Source of the DNA: Cyclobacterium amurskyense | GTDB taxonomy: Bacteria > Bacteroidota > Bacteroidia > Cytophagales > Cyclobacteriaceae | Assembly (NCBI RefSeq): GCF_001050135.1 | Contig: NZ_CP012040.1 | Location: 806,001-870,000 of the forward strand | Reading direction: 5' to 3' | Length of the DNA stretch: 64,000 nucleotides | Shown: positions 1 through 10,427 of the stretch, one piece after another | Position numbering within the stretch: position 1 is the stretch's first letter | Layout: every line of letters starts with the position of its first letter | Notes under the pieces: model-generated | Seen by the model: the letters and a program-made list of their open reading frames with translations, nothing else | Told to the model about the DNA's origin: nothing | Database searches by the model: none | Translations under genes and position numbers: made by a program

Positions 1-3000
1 ATAATAACGGCAATGGAATATTTGTATCAGGTAATAATGTACTCATTGAGAACAATATTGTCAAACAGACTGGATTTAACGGGATTCATTTTAACGGAAA
101 CAATATTTCTATCAAGAACAATCTAATACAGAAATTTTGCCTCTTAAAAAATGACTGTGGTGGAATTTACACTTTTGGTGGCAACACAGTTACCAACTTC
201 AGCAACCGAGTTATTGAAAGTAACATAATAATAGATGGCTTTGCTACAAATTATGGCACACCCAATTACGCAAAACAAAACCACCACCCACAAGGCAGTG
301 GAATATTTTTAGATGATAATGTAAATAATGTTTCCTTAATTAAAAACACTATTGCAAATACAACATATTCAGGACTTAAAGCATCTAATGTTTTCAATGT
401 AAGTGTTAAGGACAATACTTTTTTCAATTCTTATGTCCAAGCATTGGTAGGAAATAGCGAAAGAGGAACAGACACCCGAAATGTGACCTTTTCAAGCAAT
501 ATACTCTTTTCAAAACACACTGACCAACACTCTTACTACATCAATTCTTATAAGGATGACATACCAAGTTTCGGAACTTTTGAGAGCAATTATTTCGCCA
601 GACCTTTAGGTGACAACCACAGTATTTACCTTTCTTATTATAAAGACAATAAGAAATACATGGAAATCAAAGACCTAAACAATTGGAAAAGCACTTTTAA
701 TAAAGACAAAACTTCCGTTACATTTATACAGGATGAATTTAAACAATTTAGCCTTAAAAGTTTTATAGGGGAATTGCTGTATGATAATCTATCTTTTCTA
801 AAAGGCATTAATAATTTTAATTGCAATGACTGTACACAATCTTGGGATTCCAATGGAATTTTGAGCGGGTCCATCAAAATCAATAGTCCGGGATATTCCT
901 CAGCTCTAGCAAGAATTAGAAGTGTTGAAAAAAGCAAAACTTACGTTGCGAAATTCAAAGCCAAAAGTAATAAAACTGGGAACCTTAGAGTCGTTTTAAG
1001 ATATGCTGGAACTCCTTGGGAAATTGTTTCTCCCGCTACGGTAGTAGAATTAGGAACTGAAGCAAAAGAATATTCAGTTCTATTAAAGCCTTACGCCAAT
1101 GTTTCTGAACCAGTAATTATGTTTATTTCTGATGTTGGAAATTGGGAATACTGGATTGACGATTTAGAAATAAGAGAAGCAGATGTGGAAATAACTGATC
1201 CTGACAATGTATTTCTCTTTGAATACAATGCTACTAAATCAAAGAAGTCAATTTCTTTGGATGGAACATTTAAAGACGTTAAAGGTGTCTCTTACACTGG
1301 TTCCTATCAAATAGAACCTTATTCTTCTGCCATATTAGTAAGAACATCAGAGGCCACTCCTCCTCCTCCAGTCTCCAAACCTGATATTCAACAAGAGGTG
1401 AAAATTACTACACCAAGTTCCAATAGTAGTTTTGAACTCGGAGAGAAAATAGAACTGATAGCCGAAGTAACGGCTAATCAAGACAACATTAGCAAGGTCG
1501 CTTTCTACAATGGCAATCAACTTATTGGTAATGCTTCAGAACAACCCTATAAGCTCAGCTGGGGAAATGGGGATGCAGGAAACCATCAAATTACAGCAAT
1601 TGTTGTCAATAACAACAACACCACGGTAGCTACTTCAGCTCAAATAGCTATAAAAATAAATGCTGAAATCCCTGATTCTGAAACTGGAAACCCAATCGGA
1701 GACTCTTATTCCTTACACCTAAACATTGGATCAAATGATACGAAATCCTATGAAGGAAATACGTTTATTTCATTAGGTGAAGCCGATGGGTCCACTGGTA
1801 GATCCAACTCCTTAGAATTGAACACTGGAGAAGGTAGCATTTTTGAATCCATTTCATTTAATGAAGATCTTGAGTATAAAATCCCCATCCCTAACGGCAT
1901 CTATACGGTAAAAACTTACCATCAAGAAGTTCACTTTGGGCTTAATGGTGTCTCTGGAAGTAATGGCAAAAGGGTATTTGATGTGATCCTTGAGGGACAA
2001 ACCAAATACAAAAACCTAGATCTGTACGCCTTAAGTAAAAATCAAAAGGTAGTATTAACCCATGAAGACATTGAAGTTAAAGACGGCATTTTAAACCTTA
2101 ACTTAATTGCTTCTGCAAACAATGCCATTATCTCAGGCATCTCAATTATAGAGAAAGGTACAGCAGCACCAGTAGAATCCATAGAAGGTGCAAAGTTTAT
2201 AAATGTAGGCGGTCTTAAAGATGAGAAATACAATGGGGACTTATTTGTCTCTGATTATATTGACAAACATTTCTCATCATCTGGAATTTATGAAAACATT
2301 GCTTCCTCTAATGAGCCTTTATTTCAAACCAATAGGTTTTCAGAAAACCTGATCTATACGATCCCAGTCAAAAATGGTACTTATAGAGTTAAAACTTATC
2401 ATATAGAAAACTATTTTGGAGTATCTAACCCTGATACAAGAGAAGGGTTAAGGGTATTTGACATATTCATGCAAAATCAACTGGTAAAAAGTAATCTTGA
2501 TCTTTATGCTACAAGTGGAAATCAGGAAACTGTTTTGGTTTTCAACGAAATTATAGTAAAGAATGGTGAGCTTAAAATCGAACTTAAAGCCTCTGTTAAC
2601 AACGCCCTTTTATCAGGAATAGCGATCATCCCAATGAGTGGCGTTAGCAACCCTTCAGAAGAAGATTCCTTCTTTATAAATGTGGGAAGCGAAGCGGATA
2701 CCAAATACAATGGAGTTGACTTTGTCTCAGAAAATAGTGTTGGGCAAATACCTTCTGAATCAAATCTATACATTGTTCCTTCATCAAGTTCAGATCAATT
2801 GTACCAATCTAATCGTTACGGGAGATCACTAGATTATAAATTCCCTGTGTCGAACGGGAAATACACAGTTATTACCTACCATAATGAAAATTATTTTGGT
2901 GAGATAACTAATACGACGGGTCCGAACAACAGGGTATTTGACATCTTTATTGAAAGTGTTAAAGTAAAAGGCAATGTCGACCTCTACATAGAAAACACAA

Positions 3001-3473
3001 ATCGACCCGTTGCTTTACGATTTGAGAATATCGACGTTTCAGACGGCGTTTTAAACTTAAATCTCAATGGAGTAATAAACAATGCTTTGCTATCCGGAAT
3101 TGCTATTTTCCCAAGTGCTAAGGATAACCTAGGTAACACAAATCTAAGACAGATAATTGGCGAAGCTGAAGCGTTGTCAACCCTAAGCGAAATGAGAGAA
3201 GATGGAATTCAAAATACCTATGAAAACAAACTCTATCCTAATCCTGCTGTAACTTCAGCTACCCTTGAAATAGGGAAAGAGTTAGGGAGATTTTACATAA
3301 GCATTCACAATATGAATGGTCAGCGAGTTGATTATTTTGATTCAGAGAGCATTGTCAATTCAGAAGGAAAATATGAAATACCTGTTCACCACCTGAAACA
3401 AGGTATCTATATTATTACTCTTTCATCAGAAGCTGAAATACTTGAAAGGATGAGACTGGCTGTCACACCTTAA
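1..3473 (+). CDS. Giant T9SS-secreted beta-helix/malectin-repeat protein (5' end outside window)
   Basis: The frame is open from base 3 with no start, so the N terminus lies left of the window and about 1,156 residues are visible. In order: Asn-rich parallel beta-helix repeats (bases 3-500, with GIHFNG, GGIYTFGG and GIFLDDN motifs), a carbohydrate-binding-like beta-sandwich (about 780-1190), an Ig-like domain (about 1380-1660), three malectin-like domains (about 1710-2150, 2190-2635, 2670-3115; each has a YTVKTYH-type strand, RVFDI, then a SGIAI-type end) and a C-terminal type A sorting domain (from LYPNPA, about 3230). The family is exported by the Sec and T9SS routes to the cell surface or medium. 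The role is probably binding or cleaving polysaccharide; the helix resembles lyase or epimerase scaffolds, but no catalytic residues were identified. It is a paralogue of the next gene over its whole visible length. Confidence 0.9.
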   Translation, partial: NNGNGIFVSGNNVLIENNIVKQTGFNGIHFNGNNISIKNNLIQKFCLLKNDCGGIYTFGGNTVTNFSNRVIESNIIIDGFATNYGTPNYAKQNHHPQGSGIFLDDNVNNVSLIKNTIANTTYSGLKASNVFNVSVKDNTFFNSYVQALVGNSERGTDTRNVTFSSNILFSKHTDQHSYYINSYKDDIPSFGTFESNYFARPLGDNHSIYLSYYKDNKKYMEIKDLNNWKSTFNKDKTSVTFIQDEFKQFSLKSFIGELLYDNLSFLKGINNFNCNDCTQSWDSNGILSGSIKINSPGYSSALARIRSVEKSKTYVAKFKAKSNKTGNLRVVLRYAGTPWEIVSPATVVELGTEAKEYSVLLKPYANVSEPVIMFISDVGNWEYWIDDLEIREADVEITDPDNVFLFEYNATKSKKSISLDGTFKDVKGVSYTGSYQIEPYSSAILVRTSEATPPPPVSKPDIQQEVKITTPSSNSSFELGEKIELIAEVTANQDNISKVAFYNGNQLIGNASEQPYKLSWGNGDAGNHQITAIVVNNNNTTVATSAQIAIKINAEIPDSETGNPIGDSYSLHLNIGSNDTKSYEGNTFISLGEADGSTGRSNSLELNTGEGSIFESISFNEDLEYKIPIPNGIYTVKTYHQEVHFGLNGVSGSNGKRVFDVILEGQTKYKNLDLYALSKNQKVVLTHEDIEVKDGILNLNLIASANNAIISGISIIEKGTAAPVESIEGAKFINVGGLKDEKYNGDLFVSDYIDKHFSSSGIYENIASSNEPLFQTNRFSENLIYTIPVKNGTYRVKTYHIENYFGVSNPDTREGLRVFDIFMQNQLVKSNLDLYATSGNQETVLVFNEIIVKNGELKIELKASVNNALLSGIAIIPMSGVSNPSEEDSFFINVGSEADTKYNGVDFVSENSVGQIPSESNLYIVPSSSSDQLYQSNRYGRSLDYKFPVSNGKYTVITYHNENYFGEITNTTGPNNRVFDIFIESVKVKGNVDLYIENTNRPVALRFENIDVSDGVLNLNLNGVINNALLSGIAIFPSAKDNLGNTNLRQIIGEAEALSTLSEMREDGIQNTYENKLYPNPAVTSATLEIGKELGRFYISIHNMNGQRVDYFDSESIVNSEGKYEIPVHHLKQGIYIITLSSEAEILERMRLAVTP

Positions 3474-3490
3474 AACAATTTACTTTCTCT

Positions 3491-3529
3491 AAAAAAGACC
3501 TTGAACAACTTCAAGGTCTTTTTTTTTCT
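3491..3529 (+). terminator. Rho-independent terminator after the first T9SS gene
   Basis: A 12-base stem (AAGACCTTGAA pairing with TTCAAGGTCTT) with a 4-base loop is followed by a run of nine or more T. It lies 20 bases after the stop codon at 3473. Confidence 0.9.
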
Positions 3530-3556
3530 CACGTAGAGTATTCAATCTTACACTTT

Positions 3557-3760
3557 AACCCGAAATATGCAATAGACATTCTATTACGTGCTGAAATCGC
3601 TTTAAAATCAACCACTTCGTTGCTGTTTTCAATTTCACCATAGCGGTGCTATGCTTAAATCTCCAAGCAGCCTTTTCTTGCGATTGCAACACTTCACGTA
3701 AACACGGGACAGGCTTCAGACTATTGTCAGGACGGAGAAATCCTATACATAATCCGGGTT
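3557..3760 (+). repeat. Short TIR element, copy 1 (MITE-like)
   Basis: This 204-base non-coding unit begins AACCCGAAATATGCAATAG and ends CATAATCCGGGTT, so its ends are imperfect inverted repeats of about 19 bases. TTAA-like bases flank the ends. The inside contains a CATAGCGGTGCTATG hairpin and a CTATTGTCAGGACGG segment. The same unit recurs inverted at 54611-54824 with high identity by eye, and in shortened form at 58171-58268. No transposase is encoded. A miniature inverted-repeat element, mobilised in trans, is the best explanation; a structured non-coding RNA family is the alternative. Confidence 0.85.
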
Positions 3761-4453
3761 TAATTTCACAGATGCCTAAGTTTCTTATAAAATGATTTTG
3801 AGTTTAATACTATGGGTTTAAACCACGCAACTTGCCAAAGCACAAATCTTCTTTAGATAGTTTATTTTTTAACCCAATACCTCCCCTGGAAAAGAGTAGA
3901 AATCGGTTTTTTTTCAACTTTTTACCACCTGTATAAAGTTAATCTTTCCTTTTTACAGCTACTTTTCCGGCTTTATTCTTCTTTCGAATCCTGTTTATCA
4001 ATCTTTTATCGCTTGGATTTCTGCAAGTCTGCAATCAAATGACTCAGTTAAATCATCCAAGTCCAGCCATTTATTGAAAATATTTAAAAAAGTTATTTTT
4101 TTTTTAGAAAAACTTTTTGCCCCTTTTTTTTAGATCAGCGACAAAATTCAGAATTCCAAAAGCAATAATCAATTCACCTACTGAAATTACTCAGTTCCTG
4201 CTTCATTCTCCGCAGCTTTCTCTGGGAATGAAAAGTTTGTATTTAAGAATTTTATACCGTTTATTATTGAAATGAGATTCATATTTAGAATTTCATTTTG
4301 ATATATATGAAAATCAAAAAACAAGATTCTTTTAATTGAAATACCGTTTTCAGACTTCATAAATCAAAAATAGTAGGACAAAATTAACAAACACCTCAAA
4401 TACCGAGGTGAATGTCTAAAACGATAAGATTATAAACTTTAAAATACAACACC
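3761..4453. other. Non-coding region upstream of the second T9SS gene
   Basis: About 690 AT-rich bases without a credible gene. It presumably carries the promoter and leader of the 4454 gene, but no clean TTTG-N20-TAnnTTTG promoter was found. A short hairpin (CACCTC, 7-base loop, GAGGTG) at 4392-4410 ends 43 bases before the start codon and would lie in the mRNA leader. Confidence 0.6.
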
Positions 4454-7400
4454 ATGAAAGCGTTACTTTTCTCCATTTCCTTTCTGATTGTTTTGGCAGC
4501 CTCACTTACCAATGTTTTTGCTGCTAACTATTATGTTTCCCATGAAAAAGGAAATGACAACCGGTCTTTAGCTGAAGCTCAAAACCCTGCTACTCCTTGG
4601 AAATCTATTGACAAGGTCAATTCACTTTTCAATTACCTAAAGCCAGGAGATGCCATCTTGTTCAATAGAGGTGAAACTTTTTATGGCACACTACATATCA
4701 GTGCCTCAGGTTCTGCTAGCTCTCCTATCAAAGTAGGGGCTTACGGTTCGGGAGCCAAGCCTGTAATCACTTCTTTGAAAACCGTGAGTGGTTGGAAGTC
4801 TATAGGAAACGGAATTTATGAAAGTACTTCATCCATCAGTACCAGTACCGTTCAAGTGCTTTTGATCAACGGCGAGGCGCATGAGTTGGGAAGGTATCCC
4901 AATAGTGATGTTGCCAATGAAGGTTATTTGAATATTGAAGATGTAAGTGGCAACTACCTTCTTTCAAGTAGTGAGCTAGGTGGATCACCTGACTGGAATG
5001 GTGGAGAGGTAGTCATCAAAAAAAACCAATGGATAATTGACACTCACCAAATCTCTTCCCACAGCGGAAGTCAGATTCGTTACAATGGAAACATCAGTGC
5101 TTATCCAGCTCAAAGAGATTACGGTTTTTTTATTCAGAACCACATCAAGACCCTCGATACCTTTGGAGAATGGTATTTCAATCCTTCTACTAAAAAAATA
5201 AACGTTTACTTCGGTAACAGCAATCCTACTTCTATGAAAGTAGAAGTAAGTACTTTAGACAACCTATTAATAAAGGACTACAGAGATGTCAATATCTCTA
5301 TTGAAAACATCAACTTTAAAGGAGCCAATAAAGACGCCATCAAATTAGAAGGCGGAAACAACATCAAAATTACGAATTCTGAAATCAATTTTTCTGGAGA
5401 GAATGGTATCCTTGCATTAGAAGTATTGGATTTGTTGGTAGAAAGAAACAAAATCAGCAATACTTACAACAATGCAATGTACCTAAGATATGGTAATGAC
5501 AATGCTATAATTAGAGATAATGAAATAACTAAGACGGCGTTGGTCGCTGGGAGAACACAAAATGAAGATGCTGCAGGCATAGGTATATTTGCCTATGGAG
5601 AAAATGTATTGGTTCAAAACAATGCCATCATTAATTCAGGCTTCAACGGCATCCAGTTCAATGGAAACTATTCAGTTGTCAAAAATAATTTTGTAGATAC
5701 TTTTTGCCAGATAAAGGGTGACGGTGGAGGAATTTACACCTTTGGCGGGGTACAATATCAAGGGTATAAAGGCCGTAAAATCGAAGGAAATATCGTAGTT
5801 AATAGTATTGGAAGCAAAGGTGGTATTCCTGACAAAGGGGTTAACTACAAGCCTTTGGCTGAAGGCATCTTTCTTGATGATAACTCCAACAACATTGAGA
5901 TCATTGGCAACACCATTGGCAACACTGAAAACTCTGGATTAAAAATGTCCAATGCTAACAATATCCTTGTTTCAGGCAATACTTTTTTCAACTCTCATTC
6001 TTCGTTAACATTAGGAAACAGTGCTATCGGAGAAGACACAAGGGACATTAACGTTGTTAATAATCAGTTCTTTTCAAAAACCCCAGATCAAAATTCTTAT
6101 TCCATCAAAACTTACAAAGACGACATGCAATCTCTTGGTAGCTTTGATAAAAACTACTTTTTTAGACCTCTTGGTGATGAGTTCAGTATCGAAAATCAAT
6201 ACACAAGAAATGGAAAAAGAGAAGCAGCCATAGACAACCTGGAACAATGGACTGCCAAGTTCGGTAAAGACAAAAACTCTGTAAGTAATACTGTAGAAAT
6301 TTCCACTTATACCATTACAAAGAAAATTGGCTCTAGTCTTTATGCCAATTCTTCTTTCGATCAAAATGTGAGTGGGGTTTACTGTAGTAATTGCAAACAA
6401 CAGTGGGAGTCAAATAGTAAGACAAATGGTGGAGCACTTAAAGTTAGCGGTTCTGGATCCAGTGCAGTTAAAATAGTCTTGGGAGGATTGAAGAAGGACA
6501 AAACTTACTTATTAAAATTCAATGCCTTGGCTAATAAAGTGGGAAACATTTCGACTTACTTAAGGTACACCGGTAGCCCTTGGGAAAAATTATCTGCCAT
6601 GACCACGTTGGAAGTAAATACCAGCCTTGATGGTTATGAGGTACTTGTTTCTCCCTATGCAGATGTTAATGATGTATCCCTTTTGATCACTTCTACGGAG
6701 GATAACTTCACCTATTGGATGGATGACTTGGAGTTTGTTGAAGTTGAAGCTTCATTTATTAACCCTGAAGAAGAAATCGTATTTGAATACAACCCTACAA
6801 AAAGTAGCAAAACTATTGCCTTGTCTGGTGAGTATGTAAATGCCAAGTTGGAGAAATTCTCCGGACAGGTTACTATTCCTGCTTATGGTTCTGTGGTGTT
6901 GATCCGTGTGGCTAAAGGAGCTGAGATAGAAGAAAAACCTGAGCTCATCAAAACACCTGAAATTCAATTGGCTATCAAAGAAGACATCACTCAGCTCACC
7001 GAAGGCGATAAAGTAACATTGAGCAGTGAGATTACGAATCTGGACAACAACATCGAAAAAGTAGATTTCTATTGTGGTTTGAAATTGGTAGGTTCTTGTG
7101 AAGAACTACCTTACCAGGCTGTTATTGAAGAAATTCCTGCTGGTGGAAACTATGTGTGGGCTTCTGTCACTGACAAAGAAGGAAATGTAAGTACTTCTTC
7201 TGAAATAGAGTTTACTGCTAAAAACAAAGTGGTAGAAGTTATCGAAAGCAAACCTGTTGAAAATGTAGCTAATGACATATTGGAAGGAACTTATTACCAC
7301 GTAGGCTACAATGGTACTGTGAATTACGAAGGACAGCAATTCGTAGCTATCAACAAGGAATACATCAAATCATCTGGGGTGAATGTAGCTACCAAGGTAT

Positions 7401-9130
7401 CAGGAAGTGATGAAGTTCTTTTCCAGACTGAAATGTTCAACAAAAACCTCAAGTTTGAAATCCCTTTAGAAAAAGGCACTTACACCATCAAAACATATCA
7501 CAACGAAATGTATTTTGGAAACGATGGTAAATATGAAAGAGCCGGACTAAGGGTATTTGATATCTCAATTGAAGGAAATGTGGTTAAGAAAAACTTTGAT
7601 ATTTTCCTTGAAAACAAAAATCAGGAAACTACTCTTACTTTTAACACCATCGAGGTAACTGACGGAATACTTGATCTGGAGCTTACTGCTTCTTCAAACA
7701 ACAGCCTGATCTCTGGAATCGCTATTGTGCCAGTGACAGAGGTAGTCGTTGAAGAAACTCCTGTAGAAGTGCCTGTAGAAACTCCAGCAGAAACACCTAA
7801 AACAGAAGGAGCTGCCATACACCTTAACACAACTGCTAAGGAGGCCATTACCTTCCAGAACAATGTTCACGTATCAGCAAGTGAATTCATTACCTCATCT
7901 AAATCTAATACGTCTACCAATACAAATGCCAGCAGCGAAAAAATCTTCCAGTCTGAAAGGTATGCTTCTACATTGGATTTCTTAGTACCTGTTGAAAATG
8001 GAACTTACACAGTGAAAACTTACCACAATGAGTTGTACTTCGGAAAAGGTGGATCTGCTGCAAGAGCAGGAAGAAGGGTATTTGACATTCTTTTGGAAGG
8101 CAATGTGGTCATGGACAATTTTGATATCTATTCTTACAACAACAACCAAGAGACCGTCCTTACTTTTGAAGGGGTACAGGTAGTAGATGGCGTTTTAGAC
8201 TTGAAATTGATCGCTAGCGCCAACAATGCCTCTATCTCCGGAATATCTATTATCGAAGAAATTGATGAGGTTATTCAGACACCTGGTTCAGAACATCTTT
8301 TCTTTTTAAATACTGGTGACAAGTCAGACGCAACATTGAATGGCATCACTTACCTGGCGGAATCCAATACTGAAAGGTTTTACAATGAGGGAACCAACAG
8401 CTATGAAAACAATAAAATCGCTGTAGATGAACTTTTCCAATCAGAAAGAAGCGGTAAAAACTTGACCTATACCATTCCTGTACCTAATGGAACTTACACC
8501 GTGTTCACCATGCACCATGAATTGTGGTTTGGACATGCCGGTAGTGCTGCTCAAGCTGGAAAAAGGGTTTATGACATCTCTCTTCAGGGCAAGGTATTAA
8601 AAAGTGATTTTGACCTTTTTGTTGAAAACAACAATGCACCAACCTTGCTTTCTTTTGAAAACATCGAAGTGACTGATGGTAAACTGGTATTGGAAATGAA
8701 CGCCAAAGTGAATAATGCAAGCATCTCTGGCATTGCCATCATAGGAAGCGCTGCCAAAGGAGGAAACATCGCCGCTAACCTAAGAACATCTCAAAACTCC
8801 TTCAACAGAGGATACAAAGAAATGTACAGCAGGGGTTACAAGGAAATGGATGTGTACACTGAAACTGTTGCAAAAGAAGAGATTCGTATCTTCCCTAATC
8901 CTGCCAAGGAAAGAGCTACTTTGGAAATCAACGCTGAAATCGAAAGAGGAAGAGTACTTATCCACAACATGAACGGTCAGTTGGTGAGCCACTTTGACTT
9001 GGCCAGCATCAAAACTGAAAACAACCAATTCAATATCCCACTAAACAACCTTACTCAAGGAATGTACCTGGTAAGCATTAGCAACGAACAAACTGTGATC
9101 AATAAACAAAGACTAATCGTCAATCCATAA
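4454..9130 (+). CDS. Giant T9SS-secreted beta-helix/malectin-repeat protein (complete)
   Basis: A 1,558-residue protein with a Sec signal peptide (hydrophobic stretch ending NVFA at residue 23). The mature N terminus (NYYVS, PATPWKSI, GDAILFNRGETF) is typical of secreted right-handed beta-helix proteins. Parallel beta-helix repeats run to about residue 540. A carbohydrate-binding-like sandwich follows (about 625-780), then an Ig-like domain (about 830-920), three malectin-like domains (about 942-1094, 1119-1270, 1282-1430), a short low-complexity linker (GYKEM repeated) and a type A sorting domain (IFPNPA to the end, about 1476-1558). A VEVPVETPAETP-type linker separates malectin domains 1 and 2. 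It is a full-length guide to the truncated paralogue upstream. Likely role: surface-anchored or released glycan-binding or glycan-degrading protein beside an exopolysaccharide locus. No catalytic assignment is made. Confidence 0.9.
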   Translation: MKALLFSISFLIVLAASLTNVFAANYYVSHEKGNDNRSLAEAQNPATPWKSIDKVNSLFNYLKPGDAILFNRGETFYGTLHISASGSASSPIKVGAYGSGAKPVITSLKTVSGWKSIGNGIYESTSSISTSTVQVLLINGEAHELGRYPNSDVANEGYLNIEDVSGNYLLSSSELGGSPDWNGGEVVIKKNQWIIDTHQISSHSGSQIRYNGNISAYPAQRDYGFFIQNHIKTLDTFGEWYFNPSTKKINVYFGNSNPTSMKVEVSTLDNLLIKDYRDVNISIENINFKGANKDAIKLEGGNNIKITNSEINFSGENGILALEVLDLLVERNKISNTYNNAMYLRYGNDNAIIRDNEITKTALVAGRTQNEDAAGIGIFAYGENVLVQNNAIINSGFNGIQFNGNYSVVKNNFVDTFCQIKGDGGGIYTFGGVQYQGYKGRKIEGNIVVNSIGSKGGIPDKGVNYKPLAEGIFLDDNSNNIEIIGNTIGNTENSGLKMSNANNILVSGNTFFNSHSSLTLGNSAIGEDTRDINVVNNQFFSKTPDQNSYSIKTYKDDMQSLGSFDKNYFFRPLGDEFSIENQYTRNGKREAAIDNLEQWTAKFGKDKNSVSNTVEISTYTITKKIGSSLYANSSFDQNVSGVYCSNCKQQWESNSKTNGGALKVSGSGSSAVKIVLGGLKKDKTYLLKFNALANKVGNISTYLRYTGSPWEKLSAMTTLEVNTSLDGYEVLVSPYADVNDVSLLITSTEDNFTYWMDDLEFVEVEASFINPEEEIVFEYNPTKSSKTIALSGEYVNAKLEKFSGQVTIPAYGSVVLIRVAKGAEIEEKPELIKTPEIQLAIKEDITQLTEGDKVTLSSEITNLDNNIEKVDFYCGLKLVGSCEELPYQAVIEEIPAGGNYVWASVTDKEGNVSTSSEIEFTAKNKVVEVIESKPVENVANDILEGTYYHVGYNGTVNYEGQQFVAINKEYIKSSGVNVATKVSGSDEVLFQTEMFNKNLKFEIPLEKGTYTIKTYHNEMYFGNDGKYERAGLRVFDISIEGNVVKKNFDIFLENKNQETTLTFNTIEVTDGILDLELTASSNNSLISGIAIVPVTEVVVEETPVEVPVETPAETPKTEGAAIHLNTTAKEAITFQNNVHVSASEFITSSKSNTSTNTNASSEKIFQSERYASTLDFLVPVENGTYTVKTYHNELYFGKGGSAARAGRRVFDILLEGNVVMDNFDIYSYNNNQETVLTFEGVQVVDGVLDLKLIASANNASISGISIIEEIDEVIQTPGSEHLFFLNTGDKSDATLNGITYLAESNTERFYNEGTNSYENNKIAVDELFQSERSGKNLTYTIPVPNGTYTVFTMHHELWFGHAGSAAQAGKRVYDISLQGKVLKSDFDLFVENNNAPTLLSFENIEVTDGKLVLEMNAKVNNASISGIAIIGSAAKGGNIAANLRTSQNSFNRGYKEMYSRGYKEMDVYTETVAKEEIRIFPNPAKERATLEINAEIERGRVLIHNMNGQLVSHFDLASIKTENNQFNIPLNNLTQGMYLVSISNEQTVINKQRLIVNP

Positions 9131-9150
9131 GCAAAGGATTTATCAATCAT

Positions 9151-9186
9151 AAAAGGCTCCCTGATACTATTTCAGGGAGCCTTTTG
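9151..9186. terminator. Bidirectional terminator between convergent genes
   Basis: AAAAGGCTCCCTGA, a 6-base loop, then TTCAGGGAGCCTTTT. The stem has A-runs on the left and T-runs on the right, so it can end the + strand T9SS gene and the - strand EPS operon ending at 9307. Confidence 0.9.
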
Positions 9187-9306
9187 CTATTTAAGAACTT
9201 ACTAAGTGAGAAGGAAATTCCAAATACCCCTCACAATTCAATTTTCAATATCAACTTAGCGATCATCATGCATCAATTCAGGCAGGAGCTGCTCCATAGG
9301 AAAGAT

Positions 9307-10413
9307 TTACTTACGGTTTAAAACAGTCTTGAAAACTTCAGCCAATTGATTAGCGAAATTTTGAATATTGTATTTCTCAACATGAAGAATTTTGGCTCTT
9401 TCTCCCATTTCATCAAGATTTAATTCGCCGCCTATCATTTTCTTCAATTTTTTATTCCATCCCTCTGGATTATTTTCATTAACCCAGAGCCCTATTTTTT
9501 CTTCTTCTATATCGATATCCAAAAATGAATGCTGTGTCATTAAAATTGGTTTACCTACCGCCATGGCATCCAACAAAACTGTAAGTCCATAGGTATTTCC
9601 TTTTTCTCTAATTTCTTCTTTTAGTGGGATAATAATAAACGAAGAATTAACGTATGACTCCAAAAGTTGATCATATGGCACCCAGGTAGTGTCTACTGTT
9701 ACATTTGCAGGAAGATTTACCGAAGAGGGGATGGTATTTGGGGTACAATATATCTTTAAGTTATAGGGTAAATTTTCAAAAGCTTTAATGAGCATGTCAT
9801 AATCTCTATCAGCTGTACCGGCACAAACTGCATAAGGAGCTTGATCACTTTCATTCTTCGCTTTCAAATTTTTATAAAAGCCCACATCTGCCCCCCAACT
9901 TACAGGGAAACATTTACTCTCTTTTTCTTCCTCGTTATAATGAAGATCTCTTTGTGTTTTTACCATCAAATTTTTTGAAAAAAACGCAAACGCATCAAAC
10001 TGCCGCAGATGTTTAACTCCCAACTTATTCAAAATAGAATTCTTGTTCTTATAATAAATAAAATTTTGATGAGCTAAACCTACCAAAGGAATCTTGAGCA
10101 ACCCTAAAAACCTCAAGAATGTTAACAATTTATTGATAGAAACTGGATAAGGCATATAAACAAGATCATAATTTTTAATTATAAATAATGCTCTCACCTG
10201 TTGATCTAGGAATGGTATTTTTAGGTACTTACCTATTTTGTCAAGCCACTTGTATTTTTGATGTTTGTGGATATCTACTATAAAATCTCCTGATTTCTCT
10301 AATTCAATCTTCCCCATTAGGTAATGGCTTGGATTGGTCCCCTTTTTCCAATTTTCGTAGATATTTTCAAAGGAATAGGAGTTGATTAAAAGTACTTTTA
10401 TCTTTTTCTCCAT
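9307..10413 (-). CDS. Glycosyltransferase, GT-B fold (family 4-like), last gene of EPS locus
   Basis: A 368-residue cytoplasmic or membrane-peripheral glycosyltransferase predicted to add one sugar to the lipid-linked EPS repeat unit. The ATG at 10413 (MEKKIKVLLINSYS) is preferred to a GTG at 10506 because the longer form would run 79 bases into the upstream gene and add unrelated residues. The C-terminal half carries the usual donor-site region (LLESYVNSSFIIIPL, then GLTVLLDAMAVGKPIL). It is clearly paralogous to the gene at 11463-12566 (same NSYSFENIY/NNYSMENAY start, same LDQQ segment), with an exostosin-like gene between them. Donor and acceptor are unknown. Confidence 0.88.
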   Translation of the reverse strand: MEKKIKVLLINSYSFENIYENWKKGTNPSHYLMGKIELEKSGDFIVDIHKHQKYKWLDKIGKYLKIPFLDQQVRALFIIKNYDLVYMPYPVSINKLLTFLRFLGLLKIPLVGLAHQNFIYYKNKNSILNKLGVKHLRQFDAFAFFSKNLMVKTQRDLHYNEEEKESKCFPVSWGADVGFYKNLKAKNESDQAPYAVCAGTADRDYDMLIKAFENLPYNLKIYCTPNTIPSSVNLPANVTVDTTWVPYDQLLESYVNSSFIIIPLKEEIREKGNTYGLTVLLDAMAVGKPILMTQHSFLDIDIEEEKIGLWVNENNPEGWNKKLKKMIGGELNLDEMGERAKILHVEKYNIQNFANQLAEVFKTVLNRK

Positions 10414-10427
10414 AATTTGCAGCCAAA

